DNA from: Verrucomicrobiales bacterium | GTDB taxonomy: Bacteria; Verrucomicrobiota; Verrucomicrobiia; Verrucomicrobiales; DEV007 | Assembly (NCBI GenBank): GCA_029213195.1 | Contig: JARGNI010000022.1 | Location: 1-35,562 of the forward strand | Direction: 5' to 3' | Length of the DNA stretch: 35,562 nucleotides | Shown here: in pieces, positions 15,643 to 25,780 of the stretch | Layout: each line of letters starts with the position of its first letter | Position numbering within the stretch: position 1 is the first letter of the stretch | Translations under genes and position numbers: made by a program | Notes under the pieces: model-generated | What the model was told of the DNA's origin: nothing | The model's input: only the letters and a program-made list of their open reading frames with translations | Databases searched by the model: none

Positions 15643-16767
15643 ATGAATCGACTACTCTCCCGTCTCCTTCTCTGCCTCGGCTCCCTCACCCTCACAATTT
15701 CCCTCCAGGCGGAACCGCTGCATGTCTATTTTGGCACCGGAGGAAAGGGGGCCGAAGGGATCTACCAGGCTACCTTTAACCCGGAAACAGGCAAGCTGAC
15801 CCCCTCCCAACTTGCCGCCAAGATCGAGAGCCCCGGATTTCTCGCCCTCCATCCCAACGGAAAACTGCTCTACGCCGCCGCCACGATGGACAAGGAAGGA
15901 GGGGCTGCCGCCTATGGGATCGAGGAAGACGGCTCCCTCAAATTCCTCCACCATGTTCCCAGTAGCGATGGACGGGGAGCTCATATCGCGGTTCACCCTT
16001 CCGGAAAATTCCTTCTCACCGCTCAGTACGGAGGAGGTTCTGTCGCTCTCTTCCCCCTCGATGAGGATGGAAAGCTGGGAGCGCCTACGGTCACGAAACA
16101 CGAGGGAGGGTCCGGCGTCGTCGAGCGTCGCCAGGAGGCACCCCACCCCCATTGGTGTGGATTCTCTCCCGACGGGCGCTTTGCCCTGATCCCCGATCTC
16201 GGAATGGACGGCATCGTGATCTACCGCGTCGATACCGAGACTCCGTCGATCACGAAGCACGGGTTTGCCGAATCGGTACCCGGCGGAGGACCGCGGCACA
16301 TGCGCTTTTCTCCTGACGGAAAATTCATCTACCTCCTCAACGAGCTCTCCCTCTCGGTGACGACCTTCTCATGGGATGCCGAATCCGGAACGACGGAGAA
16401 ACTCTCGGTGACCCCCGCGATCAGCGAGGAAACCAAGGCAGGCGAGAACTTCAACTCCGCCGCGGAGATCCTCGTTCATCCTTCCGGAGAGTTCGTCTAT
16501 TCTTCCAATCGCGGTCACGATACCGTGAGCGTTTATGACGCTGACCCCGCCACCGGCAAGCTCTCCGTGATCCAGGTGCAACCGATCCGAGGAGCCTTCC
16601 CCCGAAACATCAATCTTTCTCCCGATGCCCGTTGGCTTCTCGCCGCGGGAGCCGACTCCAATACCGTATCCGTGCATGCTCTCGATGAGGAGACGGGGAA
16701 ATTGACCTACCAGAGAGGACACATCATCAACGTCCCCTCACCGATCTGTATCCTTTTCGCTCCCTGA
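15643..16767 (+). CDS. Lactonase-family beta-propeller protein (6-phosphogluconolactonase-like)
   Basis: Begins at ATG 15643, giving 374 residues with a signal peptide (MNRLLSRLLLCLGSLTLTISLQA). The mature protein has repeated propeller blades marked by LALHPNGKLLYAA, IAVHPSGKFLLTAQYGGGSV, CGFSPDGRFALIPDLG, MRFSPDGKFIYLLNE, ILVHPSGEFVYSSNRGHDTV and INLSPDARWLLAAG, which is the Lactonase (PF10282) pattern. Cytoplasmic relatives hydrolyse 6-phosphogluconolactone. The signal peptide argues for a periplasmic lactone or a sugar-derived substrate here. Pairing with the GMC dehydrogenase, whose product could be a lactone, is an attractive but distant link, since the genes are 13 kb apart. Confidence 0.9.
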   Translation: MNRLLSRLLLCLGSLTLTISLQAEPLHVYFGTGGKGAEGIYQATFNPETGKLTPSQLAAKIESPGFLALHPNGKLLYAAATMDKEGGAAAYGIEEDGSLKFLHHVPSSDGRGAHIAVHPSGKFLLTAQYGGGSVALFPLDEDGKLGAPTVTKHEGGSGVVERRQEAPHPHWCGFSPDGRFALIPDLGMDGIVIYRVDTETPSITKHGFAESVPGGGPRHMRFSPDGKFIYLLNELSLSVTTFSWDAESGTTEKLSVTPAISEETKAGENFNSAAEILVHPSGEFVYSSNRGHDTVSVYDADPATGKLSVIQVQPIRGAFPRNINLSPDARWLLAAGADSNTVSVHALDEETGKLTYQRGHIINVPSPICILFAP

Positions 16768-16816
16768 CCTGCCCATGTTCTTCGTCTGATTCGTTGGCAC
16801 TTCCCGCAACCCCCTC

Positions 16817-16830
16817 GACGATCGATCGTC
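16817..16830. promoter_or_regulatory. Perfect 14-bp palindrome upstream of a sulfatase
   Basis: GACGATCGATCGTC is a perfect palindrome ending 15 bases before the sulfatase start at 16846. It is a candidate operator. Confidence 0.4.
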
Positions 16831-16845
16831 TCACTTTCTCTTCTC

Positions 16846-18471
16846 ATGAAAAAACGGTTTCTGACCCTCCTTCTCTTCGTTGCCGCCCAGGCATTCTCCT
16901 CGGCGGATGACCGCCCCAATATCGTCTTCATCTTTTCCGATGATCACGCCACCCAGGCCATCAGTGCCTATGGAGGCCCACTTGCGGAAATCGCACCGAC
17001 ACCTCACCTCGATGAGATCGCCCAGGAGGGCATGCTCTTCCAGCGCTGCATGGTGACCAACTCGATCTGCGGCCCCAGCCGGGCGACCATTCTGACCGGA
17101 AAATACAGCCACAAGAATGGGTTCTTCATGAACGAGAAGACCCGATTCGACGGATCGCAGCAAACCTTCCCGAAGCTCCTGCAGAAAGCCGGGTATGAAA
17201 CCGCCCTGATCGGAAAATGGCATCTCGCCAGTGATCCCACGGGGTTTGATCACTGGGACATTCTCCCCGGACAAGGCAGCTACTACAATCCGGACTTCAT
17301 CAATCCCGAGGGCAAATACCGGATCGAGGGCTACGTCAGCGAAGTCATCACGGAGAAAGCCAAGCAATGGCTCGACAAGGAGCGCGACCCTGACAAACCC
17401 TTCATTCTCATGGTCCAGCACAAGGCTCCTCACCGGGCCTGGGATCCTGCTCCGAAATACCTGACCGCTTTCGACGACGTCACCATCCCCGAGCCGGACA
17501 CCCTCTTCGATGACTATTCCGGGAGAGGAACCGCAGCCCGGGATCAGGACATGACGATCGAGAAAACGATGACAATGGGTCGCGACCTCAAGGTCAAGGA
17601 ACTCGATGACACGGGAAATTTTGTCATCGGAGCATTGGGACGCATGACCGAGGAGCAAAGGGCGACCTGGGATGCGGCCTACCAGGCGAAGAACGAAGCC
17701 ATGCTCGCTGCGAAGCTCGAGGGAAAAGAACTCGTGCGGTGGAAATACCAGCGCTACCTCAAGGACTACCTGCGTTGCATCAAATCCGTCGACGACAGCG
17801 TCGGGGAGATCCAGGCTTTCCTCGAAGCCAGCGGATTGGCCGAGAACACGGTCTTCATCTACTCGAGCGACCAGGGTTTCTACCTGGGCGAGCATGGGTG
17901 GTTCGACAAGCGATTCATGTTCGATGAATCCTATCGCACTCCCCTCCTCGTCCGCTGGCCTGGAGTCGTCGAGCCCGGATCGGTGAACACCGATCTCGTT
18001 TCCAATCTCGATTTCGCCCAGACGTTTCTCGATATCGCGGGAGCCGAGATTCCAGAAGACATGCAGGGAGGGAGCCTCGTGCCCATTCTAGAGGGTACAG
18101 TTCCAAAGCACTGGCGGATGACTCACTACTACCACTACTACGAGTATCCGGGCTGGCACATGGTCCACCGGCACGAAGGGGTCTACGACGGGAGATACAA
18201 ATTGATGAACTTCTACGACCTCGAAGAATGGGAACTCTACGACCTCGAGACCGATCCCCAGGAGATGAAAAACCAGTATGAGAATTCGGAACTCGCCGGC
18301 GTTCGGAAACGACTTCACGGAGAGCTGGATCGTCTTCGCGAACAGTATGAGGTCCCCGAAAATGAGAAGCAGGATCTTACGAACGTGAATATGCACTTTC
18401 ACTCCGAAGAGATCCGGAAGCGCGGGATCGAGCGGATGAAAAAGCGCCAGGAGAACGCAAAGAAGCCCTGA
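16846..18471 (+). CDS. Sulfatase (GlcNAc-6-sulfatase/S1_11-like), exported
   Basis: A 541-residue protein with a signal peptide ([20 protein letters not shown]). The catalytic motif CGPSR has Cys75 and Arg79; the metal sites are FSDDHATQ (about 30-37) and [22 protein letters not shown]. The GEHGWFDK and [12 protein letters not shown] blocks are typical of the N-acetylglucosamine-6-sulfatase-like and choline/heparan-type groups, so the likely substrate is a sulfated amino sugar or other glycan. The C-terminus is a charged helix rich in Lys, Glu and Arg. Its start is preceded by a pyrimidine-rich stretch without a Shine-Dalgarno site. It lies 78 bases after the lactonase-like gene and may share its transcript. 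Confidence 0.93.
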   Translation: MKKRFLTLLLFVAAQAFSSADDRPNIVFIFSDDHATQAISAYGGPLAEIAPTPHLDEIAQEGMLFQRCMVTNSICGPSRATILTGKYSHKNGFFMNEKTRFDGSQQTFPKLLQKAGYETALIGKWHLASDPTGFDHWDILPGQGSYYNPDFINPEGKYRIEGYVSEVITEKAKQWLDKERDPDKPFILMVQHKAPHRAWDPAPKYLTAFDDVTIPEPDTLFDDYSGRGTAARDQDMTIEKTMTMGRDLKVKELDDTGNFVIGALGRMTEEQRATWDAAYQAKNEAMLAAKLEGKELVRWKYQRYLKDYLRCIKSVDDSVGEIQAFLEASGLAENTVFIYSSDQGFYLGEHGWFDKRFMFDESYRTPLLVRWPGVVEPGSVNTDLVSNLDFAQTFLDIAGAEIPEDMQGGSLVPILEGTVPKHWRMTHYYHYYEYPGWHMVHRHEGVYDGRYKLMNFYDLEEWELYDLETDPQEMKNQYENSELAGVRKRLHGELDRLREQYEVPENEKQDLTNVNMHFHSEEIRKRGIERMKKRQENAKKP

Positions 18472-18595
18472 CGACATCGGCATTCCACTTTCCCCGTTGA
18501 CCGGACCAGCCATTCCATGAGAGCCTGAAACTCTCATGAGAATGCGATCCGCCTCCGTTCTTCTCGCGCTCGGAATCTCCCTGATTCCCATTCTT

Positions 18596-18650
18596 TCGGA
18601 ATCGTAGCCGATTCCGCTACAGAAAAGTAGCCCCCTTCGGAAGAAGGGGG
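18596..18650. repeat. Pair of 8-4-8 hairpins (dispersed palindrome family)
   Basis: Two perfect hairpins with 8-bp stems and 4-base loops lie 14 bases apart. The first is CGGAATCG-TAGC-CGATTCCG at 18597-18616; its reverse complement shares its outer sequence with the hairpin at 27219-27238. The second is CCCCCTTC-GGAA-GAAGGGGG at 18631-18650, with a GNRA-type loop. A third, longer inverted repeat (GTCCCA at 18698-18703 with TGGGAC at 18716-18721) follows. They fill the 291-base gap between the sulfatase and the phosphatase; no other gene is visible there. Confidence 0.8.
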
Positions 18651-18762
18651 TCCAGGAAGGCCCGGTGCGCAGACCTTCCACGCTATCCCGAGCAACCGTC
18701 CCACTTCCTCGAGGATGGGACTTGCCAAAGATTCGTGGATAGCGAATCCTGCTCTCTTGTAG

Positions 18763-19626
18763 ATGAGCCATTCAGATCCAACCACTCGAGACTCAGAAGA
18801 GGAAGTCCCTCTTGCCCAGGGGGTCACCTGGTCCGCGATATCCGATGTGGGACGATATCGGAGCACCAACGAGGATGCTTTTCTCGCGCTGAGAATGGAC
18901 GCTCGGGAGGTACGTCGTCTCGGCAAACTGGGCGATGGTTCCCTCGCGGATGGCGATTTCATCTTCGCGGTCAGCGATGGCATGGGCGGCCACAATGCAG
19001 GAGAATTTGCCAGTCGGATCGCGGTGGAGAAAATTACCGAGCTTTTGCCCAGCGCCTTTCGACTCGACTTCCAGGGGATCCAGAAAGGTGCACACGATCT
19101 CCTCGACCAGGTTTTCCACGAGATTCACGAAGAGATCAAGCGCCTTGGGGAAGCCTACGAAGAAATTGCAGGGATGGGCGCGACGCTGAGCCTGTGCTGG
19201 ATCGGCTCCGAGTGGATGAATTTCTGCCATATCGGTGACAGCCGGATCTACTACCTCCCTGCAGCCGGAGGAATCAAGCAGATCTCCGAGGACCACACCT
19301 ATGTCGGATGGCTGGAGAAGACGGGAAAAATCACAGCTGCCCAGGCCCGGATTCATCCCAAGAAGAATCAGCTGACCCAGGCTCTCACCGCCACCCGCAG
19401 GAACATCGAGGTGCAGGTCGGTGCCGTGGGATTCGAGCCCGGCGACCGTTTCGTGATCTGCTCGGACGGACTCTACGAAGGGCTCTCCGACCCCAATATC
19501 GATCATTTCGTCCGGACTCCCCCGGCTCATCTTGCTGACCGAACCGAGGCGCAGCGCATCGTCGACGAGAGCCTCCTCAATTCGGGAAAGGACAACACCA
19601 CTGCCGTGGTCGTCGTGATCCAGTGA
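18763..19626 (+). CDS. PP2C-type serine/threonine protein phosphatase
   Basis: A 287-residue cytoplasmic protein. PP2C motifs appear in order: SDVGRYRSTNEDAF (Asp38 and neighbours), FAVSDGMGGHNAGE (Asp72 and Gly73), GATLSLCWI, FCHIGDSRIYY, QISEDHT, FVICSDGLYEGLSD and the final DNTTAVVVVI. The metal-binding aspartates are all present. Such proteins reverse Hanks-type kinase phosphorylation; no kinase gene is in the window. It has no membrane segment or sensory domain. It is transcribed toward, and convergent with, the STN-like gene. Confidence 0.94.
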   Translation: MSHSDPTTRDSEEEVPLAQGVTWSAISDVGRYRSTNEDAFLALRMDAREVRRLGKLGDGSLADGDFIFAVSDGMGGHNAGEFASRIAVEKITELLPSAFRLDFQGIQKGAHDLLDQVFHEIHEEIKRLGEAYEEIAGMGATLSLCWIGSEWMNFCHIGDSRIYYLPAAGGIKQISEDHTYVGWLEKTGKITAAQARIHPKKNQLTQALTATRRNIEVQVGAVGFEPGDRFVICSDGLYEGLSDPNIDHFVRTPPAHLADRTEAQRIVDESLLNSGKDNTTAVVVVIQ

Positions 19627-19666
19627 CTCTTCGGAACCCTGGAAGTCCCCAGAAAAACCGATTCTC

Positions 19667-20056
19667 CTAGGGACGAATCACGATCGCGTGCGGATCGACC
19701 TTATATTTGAATTTCGCCAGGCTGGTCGTGTAGCGAAGCGCTTCCCCGAGCGGCACGTTCTTGAGCTTCAGGGTGATCAACACTTGAGTTGCTTCGGGAT
19801 TCTCTCCCGGGATCAGGAGAAAATTCAATCCCTTGAGATTTTCATCATCTGTCGTCTCGTCGAGCGCTCGGGACCGATCTCTGAGAAAGGCGATCGCGTC
19901 GCCGAATGGCACATCGACGAAATCGACTTCGGGAATCACGATCTCGGCGAGCTTGAGTTCACTCTGTGCAATCAACCGCTTCTCTTCTGTCGACTGTTGC
20001 CCGAGAAGAAAAGGAGTCGTGACGAAACAGAATATAACAAGGAGCGCGACTTTCAT
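19667..20056 (-). CDS. Small exported STN-like domain protein
   Basis: A 129-residue protein from ATG 20056, chosen because it starts a signal (MKVALLVIFCFVTTPFLLGQ); the frame is open further upstream without a signal. The rest contains the STN-type pattern (secretin and TonB N-terminal domain): IPEVDFVDVPFGDAIAFLRDRSR, a helix, GLNFLLIPG, then ITLKLKNVPLGEALRYTTSLAKFKYKVDPHAIVIRP. STN domains are beta-alpha-beta folds of outer-membrane and secretion proteins. Short free-standing versions are common in this phylum and have no defined role. It is convergent with the phosphatase gene. Confidence 0.75.
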   Translation of the reverse strand: MKVALLVIFCFVTTPFLLGQQSTEEKRLIAQSELKLAEIVIPEVDFVDVPFGDAIAFLRDRSRALDETTDDENLKGLNFLLIPGENPEATQVLITLKLKNVPLGEALRYTTSLAKFKYKVDPHAIVIRP

Positions 20057-20221
20057 GCAGAGAAGAATAGCAAAACCGGAACGCCCGAAGAAGCCTAAAC
20101 TGCCATGGGAAGCCCCGTATACGGCTCTGAGAGACACGGCCTGAAAAAGGGCAATCGCTGTGAACTCCTCGTTGCAGGATTCTCCAGGAATGCTCGCCTC
20201 TCCTCACGTCGGATTTGGATA

Positions 20222-20308
20222 CACAACGCCGTCAAAATTAAATAATATGAAAATTGATTTGAATATTATTCAATTTTATTCTTAATTTCATTTTAATAAA
20301 TTAAAATG
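20222..20308 (+). promoter_or_regulatory. AT-rich regulatory leader with stacked palindromes
   Basis: This stretch is strikingly AT-rich in a GC-rich neighbourhood. It has an 8-bp inverted repeat (AATAATAT at 20242-20249, ATATTATT at 20264-20271), a 15-bp palindrome TTGAATATTATTCAA at 20260-20274, AAAATTGA at 20251-20258 pairing with TCAATTTT at 20271-20278, and a perfect palindrome CATTTTAATAAATTAAAATG at 20289-20308. The last one includes the start codon of the DUF2089 gene, and there is no Shine-Dalgarno sequence. It is a candidate autoregulatory operator or a start-codon-sequestering hairpin. Confidence 0.65.
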
Positions 20309-20638
20309 GGGATCGAACAGGAACAGCGCAACCGGGAATGGATCGAGGCTCTGGAGAACGAGGACCTTGGATTTCTGAAGCGGTTTCTCCTCGTCTCCGG
20401 ATCGCTCAAGGACCTTGCCAAAGCGTATGGGGTTTCCTACCCGACGGTTCGGCTTCGACTCGATCGACTGATCCAGAAAGTCAAAGTCAGCGACGAATTT
20501 CACTCCCAGGAAATCGGGCCTTTCGAGCGCCAGCTCCGACTCCTCCTCGCCGATGGCGCCCTGGATCCCGAGACCTTTCGCAAGCTCCGTGATGCTCACC
20601 TCGAAGAAACAAAAACTCATCCCCCCACCGAATCATGA
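20306..20638 (+). CDS. DUF2089-like helix-turn-helix regulator
   Basis: A 110-residue protein. The core LENEDLGFLKRFLLVSGSLKDLAKAYGVSYPTVRLRLDRLIQKV (about residues 16-59) matches DUF2089-like HTH proteins, in which SYPTVRxRLDxxI is the recognition helix. The remainder is acidic and helical. It probably binds DNA and regulates its own operon. Its ATG lies inside a 20-bp palindrome, and the next gene starts in the overlapping ATGA at 20635-20638, so the two are translationally coupled. The paired layout of a DUF2089 regulator and a membrane protein suggests a sensor or effector link, but the signal is unknown. Confidence 0.85.
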   Translation: MGIEQEQRNREWIEALENEDLGFLKRFLLVSGSLKDLAKAYGVSYPTVRLRLDRLIQKVKVSDEFHSQEIGPFERQLRLLLADGALDPETFRKLRDAHLEETKTHPPTES

Positions 20639-21339
20639 ATCAGGTTTCGATCTCCTTTCTCTCTCTTCTCCTTCTGGCCTCCTGCGGCTCGGTCTCAGCC
20701 GAGGGACTGGCAGCCACGAAACGAGGAACTCCCATTGATCTTACGACCCAGGAGCTTGGTCCGGAAGTGAGCCTCGATTCCGCCAATCCCGATCACGCAA
20801 TAATCCGAGTTTCCGGGGAGAACGAGAAGCAAAAGACCCTCCATCTCTTCGATCTCGACCGGCCCATTATCGAGACCGAAAGCTACGCGATCACCGGAGA
20901 GGTTCGCTACGAGGGAATCGAGGGCGATGGCTTTCTCGAGATGTGGAATCATCTTCCCGGCGAAGCGGGAGAAACCGATATCGCTGTCAGCTTCTTCTCA
21001 CGCACCCTGGGAATTTCGGGACCGATGGGAAAATTGACCGGCACTTCGGACTGGCGACCCTTTCAGCTTCCCGCCTACGTCAGTGACGACTCCGGTCGTC
21101 GCCCTTTAAGGCTCACCCTGAATGTGGTTCTGCCAGGAAAGGGAAATGTCGAGATTCGAAACCTCAAGCTAAGAAGCCTCCGCACGCCTCGCACCTTTTC
21201 CCCGTGGATGATTCAATCCGCCATCGGGATGTCCATCGCCGCCTTCGTGCTCGGAGTTGTTGCAATCACCTTCTTCTTCGTTCTGCGAAAGCGGCGCTCC
21301 GCCAACGAGCTGCGTCGGATCCAGGCTCTCGATTCCTGA
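20635..21339 (+). CDS. Exported membrane protein coupled to DUF2089 regulator
   Basis: A 234-residue protein overlapping the preceding stop by ATGA. The N-terminus (MNQVSISFLSLLLLASC) is a signal with a plausible lipobox (L-A-S-C). The middle (about 50-180) has many short strands (IIRVSGENEKQKTLHLFDL, YAITGEVRYEGIEGDGFLEMWNHL, LRLTLNVVLPGKGNVEIRNLKL) in a beta-sandwich-like pattern resembling carbohydrate-binding modules. A single membrane helix (IGMSIAAFVLGVVAITFFFVL, about 196-218) is followed by a basic tail. The protein may present a periplasmic sensory domain. No family is assigned. It is convergent with oxyR, with 6 bases between the ends. Confidence 0.75.
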   Translation: MNQVSISFLSLLLLASCGSVSAEGLAATKRGTPIDLTTQELGPEVSLDSANPDHAIIRVSGENEKQKTLHLFDLDRPIIETESYAITGEVRYEGIEGDGFLEMWNHLPGEAGETDIAVSFFSRTLGISGPMGKLTGTSDWRPFQLPAYVSDDSGRRPLRLTLNVVLPGKGNVEIRNLKLRSLRTPRTFSPWMIQSAIGMSIAAFVLGVVAITFFFVLRKRRSANELRRIQALDS

Positions 21340-21345
21340 CCGCTC

Positions 21346-22236
21346 TCATCCGCTGTATTCTTCTCGCAGGTGAGACCGCATCGCCTCGACCCATCGGCTC
21401 TGGTAACGATAGGGATTCCACAGCATCGCCACGGTTCGCTTCGGAGGAGCCTCGGTAAACGAACGGTAGACTCGGCGATCACTCTGATCGAGAACTCGTG
21501 CCATTGCAGGGATGATCGAAACTCCATGCCCGAGGGCAACCAGCTCCTGCACCGTCGCAAGTTGGCTGATCTTTTCGACCGAGACCGGCTGCACGGACTG
21601 CTGGCGGCAATACGATTCGATATTCTCCGAGAGACAATTCGCCTCGTTCAGCATGACAAAAGGATAGTTCTCCACCTCTTCCGCCGTGATTATTTTTGAC
21701 TTTGTCAGGGCATGACCTGCCGGGAGGACGAGGAACAGCTCTTCATCGAAGAGAGATTCGGTTTCCAAATACTTGGCGATGATCGGCTCCGCCAGGATCG
21801 CGAGATCGATCTCGCCGTGACTGCAGCGTCGAATCAGGTTCTCCGTGGTGTCTTCCTGCACGACCACGGAGATATTCGGATGAAGATCGGAAAAACTCCG
21901 GAGCAGCCGAGGAAGAAAGTAGGGGGCGATCGTAGGAATCGCACCCAGACGAATTCGCCCATGGCGGCCCGCATCGGATAGAGCCGAGCAGGTGTCCTCG
22001 ACCAGCTTGAGGATCTCCCTGGCTCGATCGAGAAAGAGCTCTCCAAGGTCGGTCAGAACGACCTCGCGAGGCTTTCGCTCGAAGAGCGGCTCTCCGAGTT
22101 GATCCTCGAGCCTCTGGATCGCGCGGCTCAAGGCAGACTGCGAGAGATTCAATTCCTTGGCCGCTCGCGTGAAATTCTTCGCACGGGCCAAGGCCACAAA
22201 TTGCTCCAATTGCTGAATCTCGAGATCGTTTCTCAT
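21346..22236 (-). CDS. oxyR: LysR-type regulator, OxyR-like
   Basis: A 296-residue LysR-type protein from the ATG at 22236, the start that gives the standard N-terminal HTH (LEQFVALARAKNFTRAAKELNLSQSALSRAIQRLEDQLG, about 10-48). The substrate-binding domain follows. The pair Cys201 and Cys210 in NEANCLSENIESYCRQQ matches, in spacing (9 residues) and position, the redox cysteines 199 and 208 of Escherichia coli OxyR, which form the peroxide-sensing disulfide. Together with the divergent katG gene this supports OxyR function. An upstream ATG at 22404 would add an unlikely extension running over the katG start. The distinction from other LysR regulators rests on the cysteine pair. Confidence 0.9.
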   Translation of the reverse strand: MRNDLEIQQLEQFVALARAKNFTRAAKELNLSQSALSRAIQRLEDQLGEPLFERKPREVVLTDLGELFLDRAREILKLVEDTCSALSDAGRHGRIRLGAIPTIAPYFLPRLLRSFSDLHPNISVVVQEDTTENLIRRCSHGEIDLAILAEPIIAKYLETESLFDEELFLVLPAGHALTKSKIITAEEVENYPFVMLNEANCLSENIESYCRQQSVQPVSVEKISQLATVQELVALGHGVSIIPAMARVLDQSDRRVYRSFTEAPPKRTVAMLWNPYRYQSRWVEAMRSHLREEYSG

Positions 22237-24689
<2,453 letters not shown>

Positions 24690-24710
24690 TCCCTGCCACC
24701 CCGGCTCCTC

Positions 24711-24764
24711 CTCCTCACCCGGTCTCGATCAGATTTCTGATCGGTCCGGGTCGAGGAGTTTTTT
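24711..24764 (+). terminator. Rho-independent terminator after katG
   Basis: A long stem starts 22 bases after the katG stop. The outer arm CTCCT and ACCCGG (24711-24722) pairs with CCGGGT and AGGAG (24746-24758), and the inner arm GATCAG-ATTT-CTGATC (24727-24742) adds a second stem. Six T residues at 24759-24764 follow. This is the clearest intrinsic terminator in the window. Confidence 0.8.
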
Positions 24765-24994
24765 CATGCGGAATTCTCCTCCACATGGATGAAGCATCCA
24801 AGGTTTCTTCCAGAACCCGGAAGTGGCCAGCGCCCCGGTCGATGACCACCAATCGATCGGAACCCTGACCACTGGCGAGTCCTACCCCATCGAAAATCCG
24901 CAGCGTAGCCTGCGGCTTCTTCGTGTCGACGCGGAACCCTCGAAACCCGTCTGATTTCTTTGACCGCTTCTTTCGAGGATGATAGGAATACACC

Positions 24995-25160
24995 ATGGAC
25001 GAGTCCAGAGAACGCCATCAGGAAGTCGACCGCATCGCCGCGAAGGACTCCCCTGCTGTATTAGCTCTCCGGATTCGTTGTCCTGGAAGGAAGGAGTGCT
25101 GGAAACAGGGATAAAGAGTTCGCCTGCCCTGCTTGCAAACCTCGTTTCGGCATTCGATGA
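24995..25160 (+). pseudogene. Possible frameshifted small gene ahead of the TPR-like protein
   Basis: The ATG at 24995 has a good Shine-Dalgarno sequence (AGGA with 7 bases to the start). Its frame reads MDESRERHQEVDRIAAKDSPAVL and then breaks down. A different frame just downstream reads LSGFVVLEGRSAGNRDKEF and CPACKPRFGIR, and its stop overlaps the ATG of the next gene in an ATGA. Dropping one base near 25064 would join them into about 55 residues with a CPAC motif. This is an inference from how the two halves read. The rest of the 24690-25156 gap shows only the katG terminator. Confidence 0.3.
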
Positions 25161-25696
25161 ATTTTGGCCACCAGAACACGACCCCTGGAGAAAGGATCTC
25201 TTCGATCGTGTCGGGCATCATCGCACTGGCTCTCATCGCCTGGTGTGTCACCGACTTTGTTTCCATCAGCACAAAAGGCGGATCCCAACTCTCGATCTTT
25301 GCGAACGCCCTCTTCGCCTTTGCCAAGGGCATTGCCGGAGTCATCATCGCCGCCCCTTCCCTGGCTCGATGGGCATTGAGCCCCGCCTTCCGATGCATCG
25401 ACTGGATCTACTCGCCGGGAGGCTACGCCAAGCGCCCCCCGCTCGACTATCGCCTGGCGAACCTCTACCGAAACGAACGCAAATTTGATCAAGCCATTGA
25501 ACGCTATTCGGAGATCATCCGCTACTACCCCAAGGAGGTCTCTGCCCACGCCTGGCTTTTCGTTCTCATCTCTCAGACAAGAGGATCGCGAAAGGCTCGA
25601 AAGGTGTATCGGTCCGCCCGCAGAAGACTGCGCAAGGCGGACGACTGGAAAAAGTTCAAGACCCTGGTCTCAGAGAGAACCAGGGAGTGGTGTTAG
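25157..25696 (+). CDS. Membrane protein with TPR-like tail
   Basis: A 179-residue protein from ATG 25157, overlapping a preceding TGA; an ATG at 25133 is the alternative. It has two hydrophobic stretches near the N-terminus (SGIIALALIAWCVTDFVSI and ANALFAFAKGIAGVIIAAPSLARWAL), then a cytoplasmic tail. The tail contains a TPR-like unit (LDYRLANLYRNERKFDQAIERYSEIIRYYPKEVSAHAWLFVL, about 95-137), followed by a basic end. It may be a scaffold that ties a partner to the membrane. No specific function can be assigned. Stop codons are convergent with the esterase gene. Confidence 0.7.
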   Translation: MNFGHQNTTPGERISSIVSGIIALALIAWCVTDFVSISTKGGSQLSIFANALFAFAKGIAGVIIAAPSLARWALSPAFRCIDWIYSPGGYAKRPPLDYRLANLYRNERKFDQAIERYSEIIRYYPKEVSAHAWLFVLISQTRGSRKARKVYRSARRRLRKADDWKKFKTLVSERTREWC

Positions 25697-25780
25697 GATC
25701 GCATCGATCAGCCAACTCGTTCTCGTCGGCGCGCTCTGTCGCTTGCTCTCCCTGGAACTCCCAGGCGGAAACCAATGCCC

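Noticed and set aside
24715-24996. 93-residue minus-strand ORF after katG
   Set aside because: No Shine-Dalgarno site, it runs through the katG terminator, and no family is recognised.
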